A DNA stretch of 64,000 nt from Terriglobia bacterium (GCA_020073245.1 JAIQFQ010000001.1:542001-606000); one strand, 5' to 3'; counted from the first letter of the stretch, positions 29,314 through 38,750 are shown. Numbers and translations are program-made. The notes: generated by a model not told the origin, from the sequence alone.

Positions 29314-29554
29314 CTGTTGACGAATAGGCCAGGGGGACGTCCGAGAAAGAGCGAAACGAGTGCAGCGCGGGTGGTTTGCCAGCTCCCCGCTGCGCGATCC
29401 TGCCGACCCATGCTCCCTCTGCTCCTCCTGATACCGCTCGAGTCTATCACGAGACCAGGTCTGTGTAGATCCATCTCACCTCAAACCCGGAAAAACGTGG
29501 TACAAGAAATCTCGAATAGGTCGCGACGACCGAAAACACTCGGAGAGCATACCC

Positions 29555-30064
29555 ATGAATACTCGAGACGCCATCCATACCCGCCGAAGCGTGCGGGCGT
29601 TCTCCCCGCAGCCGGTTCCGGCGACAGCCATACGCGAACTGGTCGAGGCGGCCATGCAGGCGCCCTCCGCCGGCAACGAGCAGCCGTGGCAGTTCGTGGT
29701 CATCGACGATCGTGCGCTTCTCGACGGGATCCCAGAAATCTTGCCGTACGCTCCGATGTGCCGCGTTGCACCGCTCGCAATCCTGGTGTGCGGCGACATG
29801 AACGAGGCACACCACACGGGGTACTGGGTTCAGGACTGCTCGGCCGCCACCCAAAACCTGCTTCTGATGGCCCACGATCTCGGTCTCGGTGCCGTGTGGA
29901 CCGGCGTCTACCCGAACAAGGAGCGGGTCTCGGGTCTCCAGGAGATGCTCCGCCTCCCCGCGGGGATCGTCCCCCTGGCGCTGGTAGTCATCGGCATCCC
30001 GACCGACCAGGCAGAGCCTGTGGCCCGGTTCCGGGAAAACCGTGTCCACCACAACGGGTGGTGA
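29555..30064 (+). CDS. Nitroreductase-family FMN protein
   Basis: 169 residues from ATG 29555. Family motifs: IHTRRSVRAFSPQPVP (FMN phosphate contact), EAAMQAPSAGNEQPWQFVVI, and GLGAVWTGVYP with IPLALVVIGIP-like VPLALVVIGIPTD. Such proteins reduce nitro groups, quinones or flavins with NAD(P)H, or act in dehalogenation or ring cleavage of flavins; the substrate cannot be assigned. Transcribed away from the histidine kinase across a 241-bp gap. Confidence 0.9.
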   Translation: MNTRDAIHTRRSVRAFSPQPVPATAIRELVEAAMQAPSAGNEQPWQFVVIDDRALLDGIPEILPYAPMCRVAPLAILVCGDMNEAHHTGYWVQDCSAATQNLLLMAHDLGLGAVWTGVYPNKERVSGLQEMLRLPAGIVPLALVVIGIPTDQAEPVARFRENRVHHNGW

Positions 30065-30219
30065 AGGCGCAGGGACCACCCGGATGGGAAGACCGATACC
30101 CCTGAGCACTGTTGCTCTTCTCGTACCGGACGTGTAACACCGTGAGTCCTGGCTATCGTGAGATCTGGACGGCGATCGTCGGACTGCCTGCAACAGTGCC
30201 GGCAGGGCGAGAAGGGAAG

Positions 30220-31263
30220 ATGCGAAGAATGGGGCGCCAATTTCTTGCGTACGTCGTTATGGCGATGCTGGGTCCCGTGCTGACCGCTGTGGCCGCCGAT
30301 GCCCCGTACCGTCTCGCGTCACGGTTTGCGGTCGGGGGCGACGGCGGCTGGGACTATTTGACCGTCGATGCGCCAACACACCGTCTCTTTGTCTCCCGTG
30401 CGACGCGCGTACAGGTCATCGACGTGCAGACCGGCCGCCTGATCACCGAGGTCCAGGGTACCGAGGGAGTGCACGGAATAGCGCTCGCGCCGGAACTTGG
30501 AGCCGCCTTCACCAGCAACGGCCGGACCGCCACCGTCACGGTCTTCGACCTCCAGACGCTGAAGCCGACCGCAACTGTTCAGATCGCGGGCAAGAACCCG
30601 GATGCGATCCTGTACGAACCTGTCAGCAAGCGTGTCTTCACGTTCAACGGCGACTCCTCCGATGCGACGGCCATTGACGCACAAAGCCACGCCGTGGTTG
30701 GCACCGTTGTCCTGACCGCCCGTCCCGAGTTCGCAGTCGCGGACGGCAGAGGGACGATCTTCGTGAACCTCGAGGCCAAGAGCGCCATAGCTGCGATCGA
30801 CGCGCGCTCGTTGAAGGTCACCGCAACGTGGCCGATCGCGCCGTGCGAGGAGCCGTCGGGGCTGGCGATCGACCGTGAGCACCGGCGCTTGTTCTCCGTA
30901 TGCCGCAACAAGTTGATGGCGGTCGTCGATGCCGACAGTGGCCGCTTGCTCACGACCCTACCGATCGGCGACAGGGTGGACGGCGCGGCCTTCGATGCCA
31001 AGACGGGACTCGCGTTCAGCTCGAACGGTTCCGGCACCGTCACCGTGGTTCACGAAGATGCACCCGAGCGCTTCAGGGTCGTTGCCGAAGTCGCGACCCA
31101 ACCCGGTGCGCGGACCATCGCTCTCGACGACACGACCCACAGGATCTACCTCCCAACCGCCGAGTTCGGCCAGGTTCCACCCCCAACGCCCGAGAACCCG
31201 CACCCGCGTCCGCCGATCGTTCCAGGGAGTTTCGTCGTTCTCGTGCTGGAGCCAGCACCGTAA
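30220..31263 (+). CDS. Secreted YncE-like beta-propeller protein
   Basis: 347 residues from ATG 30220 (AGAAGGGAAG upstream). Signal peptide (LAYVVMAMLGPVLTAVAADA), then repeated propeller blades each with a pattern like VFVSRATRVQVIDVQTGRLI, FDLQTLKPTATVQIAGKNPD and VVDADSGRLLTTLPIGDRV. The C-terminal tail is Pro-rich (PPPTPENPHPRPP). YncE-like propellers are periplasmic or extracellular and of varied or unknown function. An ATG at 30112 would add a non-signal extension and is not used. Confidence 0.82.
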   Translation: MRRMGRQFLAYVVMAMLGPVLTAVAADAPYRLASRFAVGGDGGWDYLTVDAPTHRLFVSRATRVQVIDVQTGRLITEVQGTEGVHGIALAPELGAAFTSNGRTATVTVFDLQTLKPTATVQIAGKNPDAILYEPVSKRVFTFNGDSSDATAIDAQSHAVVGTVVLTARPEFAVADGRGTIFVNLEAKSAIAAIDARSLKVTATWPIAPCEEPSGLAIDREHRRLFSVCRNKLMAVVDADSGRLLTTLPIGDRVDGAAFDAKTGLAFSSNGSGTVTVVHEDAPERFRVVAEVATQPGARTIALDDTTHRIYLPTAEFGQVPPPTPENPHPRPPIVPGSFVVLVLEPAP

Positions 31264-31290
31264 CGTAACCGGAGAACCCCGTCGGACCTG

Positions 31291-31348
31291 GGAGAGTGTT
31301 GCCGCCCCGCGGCGGGTGACGACCGCCAGGCGGTTGGAACCTGTCTCC
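31291..31348 (+). promoter_or_regulatory. Structured leader upstream of the corrinoid operon
   Basis: Two adjacent hairpins, GCCGC-CCC-GCGGC (31301-31313) and ACCGC-CAG-GCGGT (31322-31334), are enclosed by GGAGA (31291-31295) and TCTCC (31344-31348), giving a small three-way junction in the 143-bp gap before the corrinoid gene. It does not match the cobalamin, SAM or glycine riboswitch consensus I know, and GC-rich DNA folds easily, so a regulatory role is only a suggestion. Confidence 0.3.
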
Positions 31349-31406
31349 GCCAATGCTCGTGCCAAGGTCGATCTTCAAGGCTAAGATGGCGGTCAGGGGG
31401 CGTGTC

Positions 31407-32063
31407 ATGACAGAACGGCAAGACCTACTCACGGCGCTCCACGACGCAGTGCTCGGGGGCGACGATGCGGCCGCCGGACGGTTGGCCGAGCAAACACTGG
31501 CCGGCGGCCTGCCGGCGCTCGAGGTAATCGAGCACGGTCTCGTCCCCGGTATCCACGAGGCGGGCCGGCGGTGGGAGGAGGGCGAGTACTTCCTGCCCGA
31601 ACTCGTCACCGCGGCACAGGCAATGAAGGCCGCGATGGCGGTGCTTCAGCCTGCCCTCGCCGACAAGGGTCCAGCATTCTCGCTCGGCCAGGTCGTGATC
31701 GGCACGGTCGAGGGCGATATCCACGACATCGGCAAGACGCTGGTGGCCACCCTGCTGTCCGCGAGTGGGTTCGCAGTCAGTGACGAGGGGGCGAGCGTTC
31801 CGGTCGCACGCTTCCTCGCCCGTGCCCGGGACCTGAACGCCGACATCGTGTGCGCATCGGCGCTGCTCACCACCACGATGCCGAAGCAGCGGGAGCTCGC
31901 TGCGGCTCTCAAGGCCTCCGGTCTCAAGGCACGACTCATGGTTGGTGGAGCGCCCGTCAGCAAGGGCTGGTCTGACGCGATCGGTGCCGACGGCTACGCG
32001 GACAACGCACTCGCGGCGGTGGCCCTCGCGCGCAAGCTGGTGGTTCTCGGTGCGACCGGCTGA
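31407..32063 (+). CDS. Corrinoid (methylcobalamin) carrier protein
   Basis: 218 residues from ATG 31407, with AGGGGG eight bases upstream. Helical cap (~1-85) and Rossmann-like B12 domain with the cobalt-ligand motif Asp104-x-His106-x-x-Gly109 (GDIHDIGKT), then SALLTTTM and VGGAPVS. The family (MtbC/MttC/MtgC-like and the MetH B12 module) carries a methyl group on cobalt between two methyltransferases. It is the first gene of an operon with a homocysteine methyltransferase, an activation-domain protein and an MttB-like methyltransferase. Confidence 0.92.
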   Translation: MTERQDLLTALHDAVLGGDDAAAGRLAEQTLAGGLPALEVIEHGLVPGIHEAGRRWEEGEYFLPELVTAAQAMKAAMAVLQPALADKGPAFSLGQVVIGTVEGDIHDIGKTLVATLLSASGFAVSDEGASVPVARFLARARDLNADIVCASALLTTTMPKQRELAAALKASGLKARLMVGGAPVSKGWSDAIGADGYADNALAAVALARKLVVLGATG

Positions 32064-32940
32064 ACTCCGAGAGTTGGCGCGCACGCGCGCCCTGCTGCTC
32101 GACGGCGGCCTCGGCAGCATGCTGATCGCCGGCGGGCTCGATGAAGGCAGAGCGCCGGAGTGGTGGAACCTCGAGCACCCCGAGCGCATCGAGGCGGTCC
32201 ACCGCGCCTACCTCGAAGCCGGCAGCGACGTCGTGCATACCAACACGTTCGGCGCCAATCCCCTGCGCCTCGCCGCCGGCGGCCTGGCGGGTCGGTGCCA
32301 CGAGGTCAATGCGGCAGCGGTCGAGATCACCCGCCGCGCGACCCGCGGAACCGGACTGATCGCCGGCGACATGGGCCCGACGGGACACATGCTGCCGCCC
32401 CTGGGAACCACGACTGTCGAGCAGCTCTACGAGGCGTTCCGCGAGCAGGCCGAGGCCCTCGCCCAAGCGGGGGCCGATCTGATCTCGATCGAAACGATGA
32501 GCGACCTCCGTGAGGCACGGGCAGCGGTGGAGGCGGCGCGAGCGACTTCTCTCGCGGTGCACGCCTCGATGACCTTCGAGCGCCGGCGACGGGGTTTCTT
32601 TACGATCATGGGCGACCCTCTCGTACCGAGTCTGATCGCCCTCGCCGAGGCGGGGGCAGATGCGGTCGGATGCAACTGTTCGGTGACCTCGGCTGTGATG
32701 GTGGCGATGGTCAGCGAGGCGGCCGCCCTCGTCCCCGTGCCGTTCTCCGCACAGCCAAACGCCGGTCAGCCGCACGTTACCGCCGAGGGCGTCGTGTACG
32801 ACGCCAGCCCCGAGGCATTTGCCGGCGACCTGGCAGCGATGGTGCACGCAGGGGCTTCACTCGTTGGCGGTTGTTGCGGCACGACCCCCGAATTCATCCG
32901 GCAGGCGCGAACCGCGCTTGACGCGACGGTGAGGCAATGA
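32050..32940 (+). CDS. Homocysteine S-methyltransferase (MetH N-module-like)
   Basis: 296 residues from GTG 32050, overlapping the corrinoid gene by 14 bp. Zinc-dependent barrel fold: LLLDGGLGSMLIAGG, HTNTFGANPLRL, GDMGPTG, and the zinc Cys positions in VGCNCSV and GGCCGTTPEF. It would move a methyl group from the corrinoid protein to homocysteine to make methionine, as the first module of MetH does. No pterin or B12 domain is attached, so it must work with the separate corrinoid protein before it. Confidence 0.9.
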   Translation: MRPAELRELARTRALLLDGGLGSMLIAGGLDEGRAPEWWNLEHPERIEAVHRAYLEAGSDVVHTNTFGANPLRLAAGGLAGRCHEVNAAAVEITRRATRGTGLIAGDMGPTGHMLPPLGTTTVEQLYEAFREQAEALAQAGADLISIETMSDLREARAAVEAARATSLAVHASMTFERRRRGFFTIMGDPLVPSLIALAEAGADAVGCNCSVTSAVMVAMVSEAAALVPVPFSAQPNAGQPHVTAEGVVYDASPEAFAGDLAAMVHAGASLVGGCCGTTPEFIRQARTALDATVRQ

Positions 32941-33593
32941 CCTCACCACCGGTCGTGGTCGGTCTCGACGTCGTGCCGGAGCCGGAGGAGGCAAGCCGCT
33001 ACCTGGGGTACCCGCAGGGCCGGCAGCCGCAAGCCCGCGGCAAACACCGCCTCGCTGAACTGTGGCCTCAGGCGCTGGCGTTGCTCGCACCGCGGGGCGC
33101 CTACGCGCTTGTGTCCCGGAGTGCAGCCGCAAAGGTGGGAATGCCCGAGCCGGGAGAGACCGTCGCCGTTGCGGTGGTCACGATCGGTCCCGCGCTCGAG
33201 CAGGAAATCTCCCGCAGGACCGCTGCCGGTGTGCTCCTGGACGCTCTTGTGCTGGACGCGATCGGGTCATCTGCGGCGGAGGCGGCCGCCGATGCGCTCA
33301 ACCTCGAGCTGTGCACAACTGCCCGTTCCCATGGCCTCGAGGCGGCGCCGCGAGTCAGCCCGGGTTATGGTGCCTGGGACACTGCTTGTCAGCCGCTGCT
33401 CCTCGCACTGCTCCCGATTAACGAGCTTGGCATCCACCTGACCAGCGGTGCAATGATGGTGCCGCGAAAGTCGGTGAGTTTCGCGGTGAGCTTTGAGAAC
33501 CCCGGCCACATCGGGCCGCATGCCCCGACGCAGTGCGAGCGGTGCGGGCTCATCCGCTGCCGGCACCGTGTTGCGCCTGCCGACTGCGGGTAG
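32937..33593 (+). CDS. MetH activation-domain-like protein
   Basis: 218 residues, ATG overlapping the previous stop. Key motifs match the reactivation domain of cobalamin-dependent methionine synthase: SPGYGAWDTACQPLLLALL (AdoMet-site region) and LTSGAMMVPRKSVSFAVSF. A Cys cluster (CERCGLIRC) closes the protein, as in stand-alone members found beside corrinoid proteins. Expected role: AdoMet-dependent reductive methylation of the cobalt when it is oxidised to Co(II). Confidence 0.85.
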   Translation: MTSPPVVVGLDVVPEPEEASRYLGYPQGRQPQARGKHRLAELWPQALALLAPRGAYALVSRSAAAKVGMPEPGETVAVAVVTIGPALEQEISRRTAAGVLLDALVLDAIGSSAAEAAADALNLELCTTARSHGLEAAPRVSPGYGAWDTACQPLLLALLPINELGIHLTSGAMMVPRKSVSFAVSFENPGHIGPHAPTQCERCGLIRCRHRVAPADCG

Positions 33594-33625
33594 TGGGGAA
33601 TCGGCCAAGCGGAAGGAGACACCCC

Positions 33626-34997
33626 ATGGACGCGATTCGACCCCAGCTTCAGATGCTCAGTGAGCAACAGGTGGAGAGGATCGTTGGGGACGCGTTCGCC
33701 GTCTTGTCGACCGTCGGGTTCGAGGTCGAGAACACGGAGGCGCAGGCATTGCTGCGCGAAGCCGGCGTTCGGGAGGAATCAGGGCGCTTCTTCGCGACCG
33801 AGGAGACGGTGCGACGCCGCCTCGCCACCGTGCCATCTCGCGTGATCGTCTACGACCGCGGTGGAGACGCGGCGCTCGACCTGGGAGGGGACCGCGTCCA
33901 CTTCGATCCGGGCTCCGCGGCGATCCATCTGCTCGATGCCGAGACCGGGCGACGCAGGCATCGACGTGCCGGAGGAGATGGGCGACCGCTGGCGCCTCTA
34001 CGTTGCACTGCTCAACTCCAGAAAGCCGGTGATCACGGGGACGTTTCGAAAGGACGCCTTCGCGGTCATGAGGGCCATGCTTGTCGCGGTGCGTGGCGGC
34101 GAAAGGGCCCTGGCGGAGAAGCCGCTCGCGATCTTCGACTGCTGCCCGAGCCCACCCCTGAAGTGGAGCGATCTCACCTGCCAGGCGCTTGTGGACTGTG
34201 CACGTGCCGGTATCCCCGCAGAGCTAGTCTCGATGCCGCTCGGGGGTGCGACCTCGCCGGTGACGCTTCGCGAGATGGTCGTTCAACACGCGGCCGAGAG
34301 TCTCTCGGGCGTGCTCCTTCATCAACTTGCGCACGCCGGGGGGCCGATCGTGTGGGGCGGCTCACCGTCCGCGTTCGACATGAGGTACGGCACCACACCG
34401 ATGGGTGCCATCGAGACGATGATGGTGGACGCAGCGGACGCCCAGGTCGGTAAGCACCTGGGTCTTCCGACGCACGCCTACATGGGGATGTCGGACGCCA
34501 AGGTGGTGGACTGGCAGACCGGAATGGAGTCAGGGGTCGGGGCCGTGATCGGAGCGCTCGCAGGCGTCAACCTGATCTCGGGCCCAGGGATGCTCGACTT
34601 CGAGAGCTGTCAGAGCCTCGAGAAGCTCGTGCTCGACGACCAGTTGGCCGGGATGGCGCTGCGACTGGTGCGTGGGGTCTCGCAGGACTCGGCCGCCGAG
34701 GCCGTCGACCTGATCCGCCAGGTGGTCGAGCTCGGCGGCTTCCTCGGACATCGCCACACCAGGGAGAACTTCCGCAAGGAGCTCTTCATCCCGGGGAAGG
34801 TCATCCAGCGCGGGAGCTACGACACGTGGGAGGCGGCCGGCGCCAAAAGCGCCGCCCAGGTTGCCGCAGAGGAGGTGCGGGCGATCCTCGCGCGCGGCAA
34901 CCCCTCGCCGCTGCCCGAGAGCACACGTCACGAACTCGACGCGATCATCGGCGGCGAGGCTCGGCGCCTCGGCATCGCGAGGCTCCCGGCGACGTGA
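33626..34997 (+). pseudogene. MttB-family (trimethylamine-type) methyltransferase, disrupted
   Basis: Starts at ATG 33626 (AAGGAG upstream). The N-terminal part reads in one frame to LLDAETGRR (~33960). The homologous continuation, DAGIDVPEEMGDRWRLYVAL onward to 34997, is in the next frame. Compared with the family, ~25-29 residues are missing at the junction, so a deletion of a length not divisible by three has occurred near 33951-33965. The rest is well preserved (LNSRKPVITGTF, GGATSPVTLREM, ETMMVDAADAQVGKHLGLPT). No in-frame TAG is present, so this belongs to the non-pyrrolysine branch that includes glycine-betaine and carnitine methyltransferases. Either a recent pseudogene or an assembly error; strong conservation beyond the break favours a recent event. 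Confidence 0.82.
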
Positions 34998-36246
34998 CGT
35001 TTGCGCTGCTTTCGCCGTCGGACGCGCACCTCATCGCCACTGTGGCGAAGACCTTCGCATCGGCGATGAGGTTGTCGAGGACGCAGAACTCGTTCGGTTG
35101 ATGGGCGGTTTCGTGGATCTTCGAGTACACCACTGCGGGAAGTCCCATCCTCCGGAAGATCGCGGCCACGGTTCCGCCCCCGATTCCCTGCGGGCGGGGT
35201 GTGATCCCGTGCACCTCGCGGACTCCTTGGACGATCAGCCGCACGACTTCGGCATCGGGACTCGTCGGCGACGTGGCAGCGGCCCGCTGGACGTCCTCGA
35301 GAGTAATCGTCACGCCGTGCGCCGATTCGACCTCGGAGGCGAGTCGCCGGATCTCCGCCTCGACCTCGGCGAGCGCGACCGAGGGTAGCACCCGGCAGTC
35401 GAGGTAGAACGCATCGTCGCCGGGGATGGTGTTGATGTTCGGGACGTTTGGCTCCTTCTTCGTGGGCTCGAAGGTGGACGTCGGCGGATCGAAGAGCGGG
35501 TCCTCCTCAGGGAACGCCTGGCCAAGGGACGCGAGGCGCGTGACCAGCTCGCAGGCCGCGCGGAATGCGTTCGCGCCGAGTCCCGGTGTCGATGCGTGGC
35601 ACTGCTTCCCGACCGTCCGCACCTTGACCCACCACAGTGCCTTCTCCGCGACCTCGACGAGGGAGCCTTCGGCGTTTCCGGCGTCCGGCACCAGGAACAT
35701 GTCGTCCGGCCCGAACAGGGCGCGGTGATGTCTGGCGAGGTACTCCGCCCCGTACGCCGAGCCGGTCTCCTCGTCGGCGCAGAAGAGGAGCGCCAGGTCA
35801 ACCGGCGGACGCACCTTGCACTCCATGAAGGCGCGGGCAACGAGCAGGCTCGACACGACGGCTTGCTGATTGTCCTCGACGCCGCGGCCGATGAGTCTGC
35901 CGTCCTCGATGCGGAGCTCGAAGGGGTCCGTGGCCCAGAGTGTGCGCTCACCGGGCGGAACGACGTCGAGGTGCGACATGATCCAGAGAGTTCGGGACGA
36001 GCGCGAACCCCTGTACCTGGCGACGACGTTGGGCCGCACGCCGCCCTTGGCGCGAGCGTCCGGGGCGTCGAAGCGGGCCACGTCGTCGAAGGCGAGCGTG
36101 TCGAGCACTGCCTCGAGCCAGACCGCCTTGTCGTGCTCCCCTTGGCCGCCGCTTTCGGGACACACCGCGGGGATGGCCGTCAGCCCGCGCTGCAAGTCCA
36201 CCGCCCACTCCCGATACCCTTCGATCCGGCTCAGCAGTTCGTCCAT
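34945..36246 (-). CDS. M20-family metallopeptidase (ArgE/DapE-like)
   Basis: 433 residues from ATG 36246. Zinc and catalytic residues: MSHLDVVPPGE (His, Asp), GRGVEDNQQA (bridging Asp), CADEETGSAYG (catalytic Glu-Glu), LVPDAGNAEG, and IHETAHQPNEF (last His). It includes the dimerisation lid insert (KQCHASTPGLGANAFRA). Probable deacylase or dipeptidase; the substrate is unknown. Its 3' end overlaps the convergent mttB-like gene by 53 bp. Confidence 0.9.
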   Translation of the reverse strand: MDELLSRIEGYREWAVDLQRGLTAIPAVCPESGGQGEHDKAVWLEAVLDTLAFDDVARFDAPDARAKGGVRPNVVARYRGSRSSRTLWIMSHLDVVPPGERTLWATDPFELRIEDGRLIGRGVEDNQQAVVSSLLVARAFMECKVRPPVDLALLFCADEETGSAYGAEYLARHHRALFGPDDMFLVPDAGNAEGSLVEVAEKALWWVKVRTVGKQCHASTPGLGANAFRAACELVTRLASLGQAFPEEDPLFDPPTSTFEPTKKEPNVPNINTIPGDDAFYLDCRVLPSVALAEVEAEIRRLASEVESAHGVTITLEDVQRAAATSPTSPDAEVVRLIVQGVREVHGITPRPQGIGGGTVAAIFRRMGLPAVVYSKIHETAHQPNEFCVLDNLIADAKVFATVAMRCASDGESSANVTSPGASRCRGAEPRRR

Positions 36247-36360
36247 CGCCGTTTTCCCCTCTCCCCTCCCGGCCGACCGGCGCGCAGCTTCGAGCGCGCC
36301 ACAGTACTCGATCGCGCTGACCCGTGTCACGCTGCCTGGATTTCCCCTCTGCCAGCGTGA

Positions 36361-37890
36361 TCAGCGACCGCCGCCTCGCAGCTCCACGCGACCCCTTCGC
36401 GCAAGATTGACAAGCTCCCAGTACGGAGGACGGTATCCCTGCGTCCTCTCGAACTCCGAGACGAGCACGGCCGTCCGTTGTCTGATCGCCGCGTGGGTCC
36501 GGCTGAACTGGCGATTCCGAAGCGCACCGGCGGCCGAAAGCCCCTCCGGGACGGGACCGACGAGCCCGAAAGCGTTCAGAAGCGAGCTGTATGCCTTCGC
36601 CGACCGAGCGACGGGAAGCAACGGCAGCGGGTACGCCAGCGTGTCACCTTCCTCGGCGCCTTCGAGCATCGCGTCGACGACCGCGTTGTCGAGGTGGTCC
36701 GCAAACAGCGTCTGCGGATCACGCCATTCCGCGACCACGGTCAGTTGCGGGTCGTACTCCAGATCGGACGGCTCCTGCGTCTGGAAGTGTCGCACCCCGA
36801 AACCGGACAGCCACCTGACGAGGCCCGGGGAGGAGATACGGGAAAGGCCCATCCACAGGGTGACCCCGAGCCTCTCATACGCAGCCGAGGCGACCTCGGA
36901 GCAGAAGAGCTTCGAGTGCTCCGTGAAGTCCATCTCAAAATCGTACGGAATGTGCCGCCCGCGGGTTTCCTCGAGGAGCGCAACAGCCGCCCTGTGCGGC
37001 AGCAGCGGATCGGCAGCCACCTCGGGAAGATCGGATCGCAGGCGCAGCACGATCACGCGGAGCTTCACGTCCTTGAGGTAGTCGCCGAGGGAGGCGACCG
37101 CGACGCCCCGCTCGATGTGGGCCTCGATGACGGAGGTCTGGTGCGAACGTTCGTCGATGTGGACGAGCGCGACGTGCGAGAAGTTCCCCGGGTAGTCGTT
37201 GCCGCGCGCGATGAGCGCGGAGGTCGGCACCCCGCCGCGGGAGACGAGCATGTCGCCGCTGTGGACCCGAACGCCCAGGATTTCGGCCGACGGTGTGACC
37301 GACGGCTCGTCATCGCCCCGAACGAGAGGCGACACGACGGCTCGTGGGGCCTGTAACATTGCCTCTTCCAGCGCAGCTCGGCCGCCGTAGAGGAGGCGGT
37401 ACATCCTGGTTCTTGTCGCCGAAAGGCGCATGTCCCAGTGTCGGGACTGCTCCTTGACCACCGAGCGCATCCTGGTGACGAGGATGGCGTATCTCGGGAT
37501 CGTCTCCGGGCAGGCCGCGACCATCGGGCCGAGTTCGAAGGTGTTTCGCTCGATTTCGTCAAGTAGAACGGAGTCGGGCCCGAGCCTCGCCGATGCCGCT
37601 TCTGCGAGGAGTCGGCGACCTTCGCCCAGCATCGCCTCTGCGCGTGACGTGACGCCAGGGCAGCCAGCCTCGCGGGCGTGACGGAAGCTGGCCTCGAGTT
37701 CCCTCCACCGCTGGTCCTGGTTCCAGGCAAACGGTCGGCCGAGGGCGCCGGCCGGTGCGGCTGGCTCGGGAAACGGCATGAACATCAGCGCGACGGCCGC
37801 GCAGCCGACGGCGACAACGACCCGCAAGAGCCGGCGACGCGGCTCACGGACCAGTTTCTCGCCTCTCGAGGCGGAGGTTCGTCCCCACAT
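36361..37890 (-). CDS. Membrane-anchored permuted NlpC/P60-like (YiiX) hydrolase
   Basis: 509 residues from ATG 37890. A single N-terminal membrane helix (LLRVVVAVGCAAVALMFM), a helical region, then the YiiX-type papain-like core with His before Cys: NDYPGNFSHVALVHI and KLFCSEVASAAYERLG. That His-to-Cys order is the circularly permuted NlpC/P60 arrangement. Such enzymes cleave amide bonds in peptidoglycan, or lipid or protein substrates. The active site should face the periplasm. The LolA-like gene precedes it with 68 bp between. Confidence 0.78.
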   Translation of the reverse strand: MWGRTSASRGEKLVREPRRRLLRVVVAVGCAAVALMFMPFPEPAAPAGALGRPFAWNQDQRWRELEASFRHAREAGCPGVTSRAEAMLGEGRRLLAEAASARLGPDSVLLDEIERNTFELGPMVAACPETIPRYAILVTRMRSVVKEQSRHWDMRLSATRTRMYRLLYGGRAALEEAMLQAPRAVVSPLVRGDDEPSVTPSAEILGVRVHSGDMLVSRGGVPTSALIARGNDYPGNFSHVALVHIDERSHQTSVIEAHIERGVAVASLGDYLKDVKLRVIVLRLRSDLPEVAADPLLPHRAAVALLEETRGRHIPYDFEMDFTEHSKLFCSEVASAAYERLGVTLWMGLSRISSPGLVRWLSGFGVRHFQTQEPSDLEYDPQLTVVAEWRDPQTLFADHLDNAVVDAMLEGAEEGDTLAYPLPLLPVARSAKAYSSLLNAFGLVGPVPEGLSAAGALRNRQFSRTHAAIRQRTAVLVSEFERTQGYRPPYWELVNLARRGRVELRGGGR

Positions 37891-37958
37891 CGGCGTTCCG
37901 CCGATATCGTAGCCCGTCTGAACCCGAATCGGCGGACAACGCGGCTTGCAGGCGAACG

Positions 37959-38750
37959 CTACGGGGCGGACGACGCTTCCGGCGCCCCGAAGACCAGCTG
38001 TGCGGCGGGAATCTCGACGTTCACCTCGGGGGTGTACGTCGTCGTGCTTTCCGAAGTGTACGTGTCGAAGGTTCGCGTCTCCTGAACCTTCCGGAGGAGG
38101 AAGGTGGCGCGGTCGATCCACAGGGTGACGCTCTCGTCCTTCACGGTGAGCACCCGCGCTCCCATCGAAAGCGTGTACGGGGTCTTTCGGGTCCTCCCCC
38201 TGATCCGGAAGCACGTGACACCGCGGTCGGTGCCGTCCTCGATCGACTCGGGCGTGACAAGCAGGGGACCCTCGCCCAGGCTTGCCGGCATCAACAGACC
38301 CGGAACCCGGACGGAGGATCCGCCGGAGATCCCGGCCGCGGGGGCAAGGGCTGCCTGCAGCGAACCCGGTTGACGCACGCCTGGCTTCGCGTCCCACCAC
38401 GAGCGCACCTCGGTGCCGTCCGACCACACAATGTAGGAGGACGACCGCTCTCCCAGCCCCGGGTCTGTGAACTGGAAACGAAAGCGCTCGGGCCGAACGA
38501 ACACCGTGGTGAAGGGCCGGTCGCTCCCGGCGCGGCCGCCGTCGGTGACCACAGCGGTTCTCACCTCGCCGGCATCACGGTAGCTGCGGCATCCCGCGTA
38601 CACCTTCGCCATCGCCCGCAGAATCTTCACCGGCGTCTGGTCCTCGCCCTCGCCACGGGGTGATCTTTCCTGCGCCAGCACCGGTCCGGGCATGCCAACC
38701 ACACCAAGTGCGACGACCACAGGTCCCATCTTCTTCAGAGCGGCTAGCAT
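37959..38750 (-). CDS. LolA-like secreted protein
   Basis: 263 residues from ATG 38750 (GGGGAGGG upstream). Cleavable signal (MGPVVVALGVVGMPGPVLAQ), then a beta-rich domain with an N-terminal helix (ILRAMAKVYAGCRSYRDAGEV), FVRPERFRFQFTDPG and VTLWIDRATFLLRKVQETRT, the pattern of outer-membrane lipoprotein-sorting LolA-fold proteins. A role in lipid or lipoprotein handling is inferred. Divergent from the M28 peptidase across 253 bp. Confidence 0.7.
   Translation of the reverse strand: MLAALKKMGPVVVALGVVGMPGPVLAQERSPRGEGEDQTPVKILRAMAKVYAGCRSYRDAGEVRTAVVTDGGRAGSDRPFTTVFVRPERFRFQFTDPGLGERSSSYIVWSDGTEVRSWWDAKPGVRQPGSLQAALAPAAGISGGSSVRVPGLLMPASLGEGPLLVTPESIEDGTDRGVTCFRIRGRTRKTPYTLSMGARVLTVKDESVTLWIDRATFLLRKVQETRTFDTYTSESTTTYTPEVNVEIPAAQLVFGAPEASSAP

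Noticed and set aside
31264-31406. Cobalamin riboswitch before the corrinoid gene
   Set aside because: The gap is too short for the full ~200-nt element plus a promoter, and the B12-box consensus is not matched.
33626-34997. Pyrrolysine (in-frame TAG) explanation for the broken MttB gene
   Set aside because: No in-frame TAG splits the gene; the break is a frame change with missing residues.
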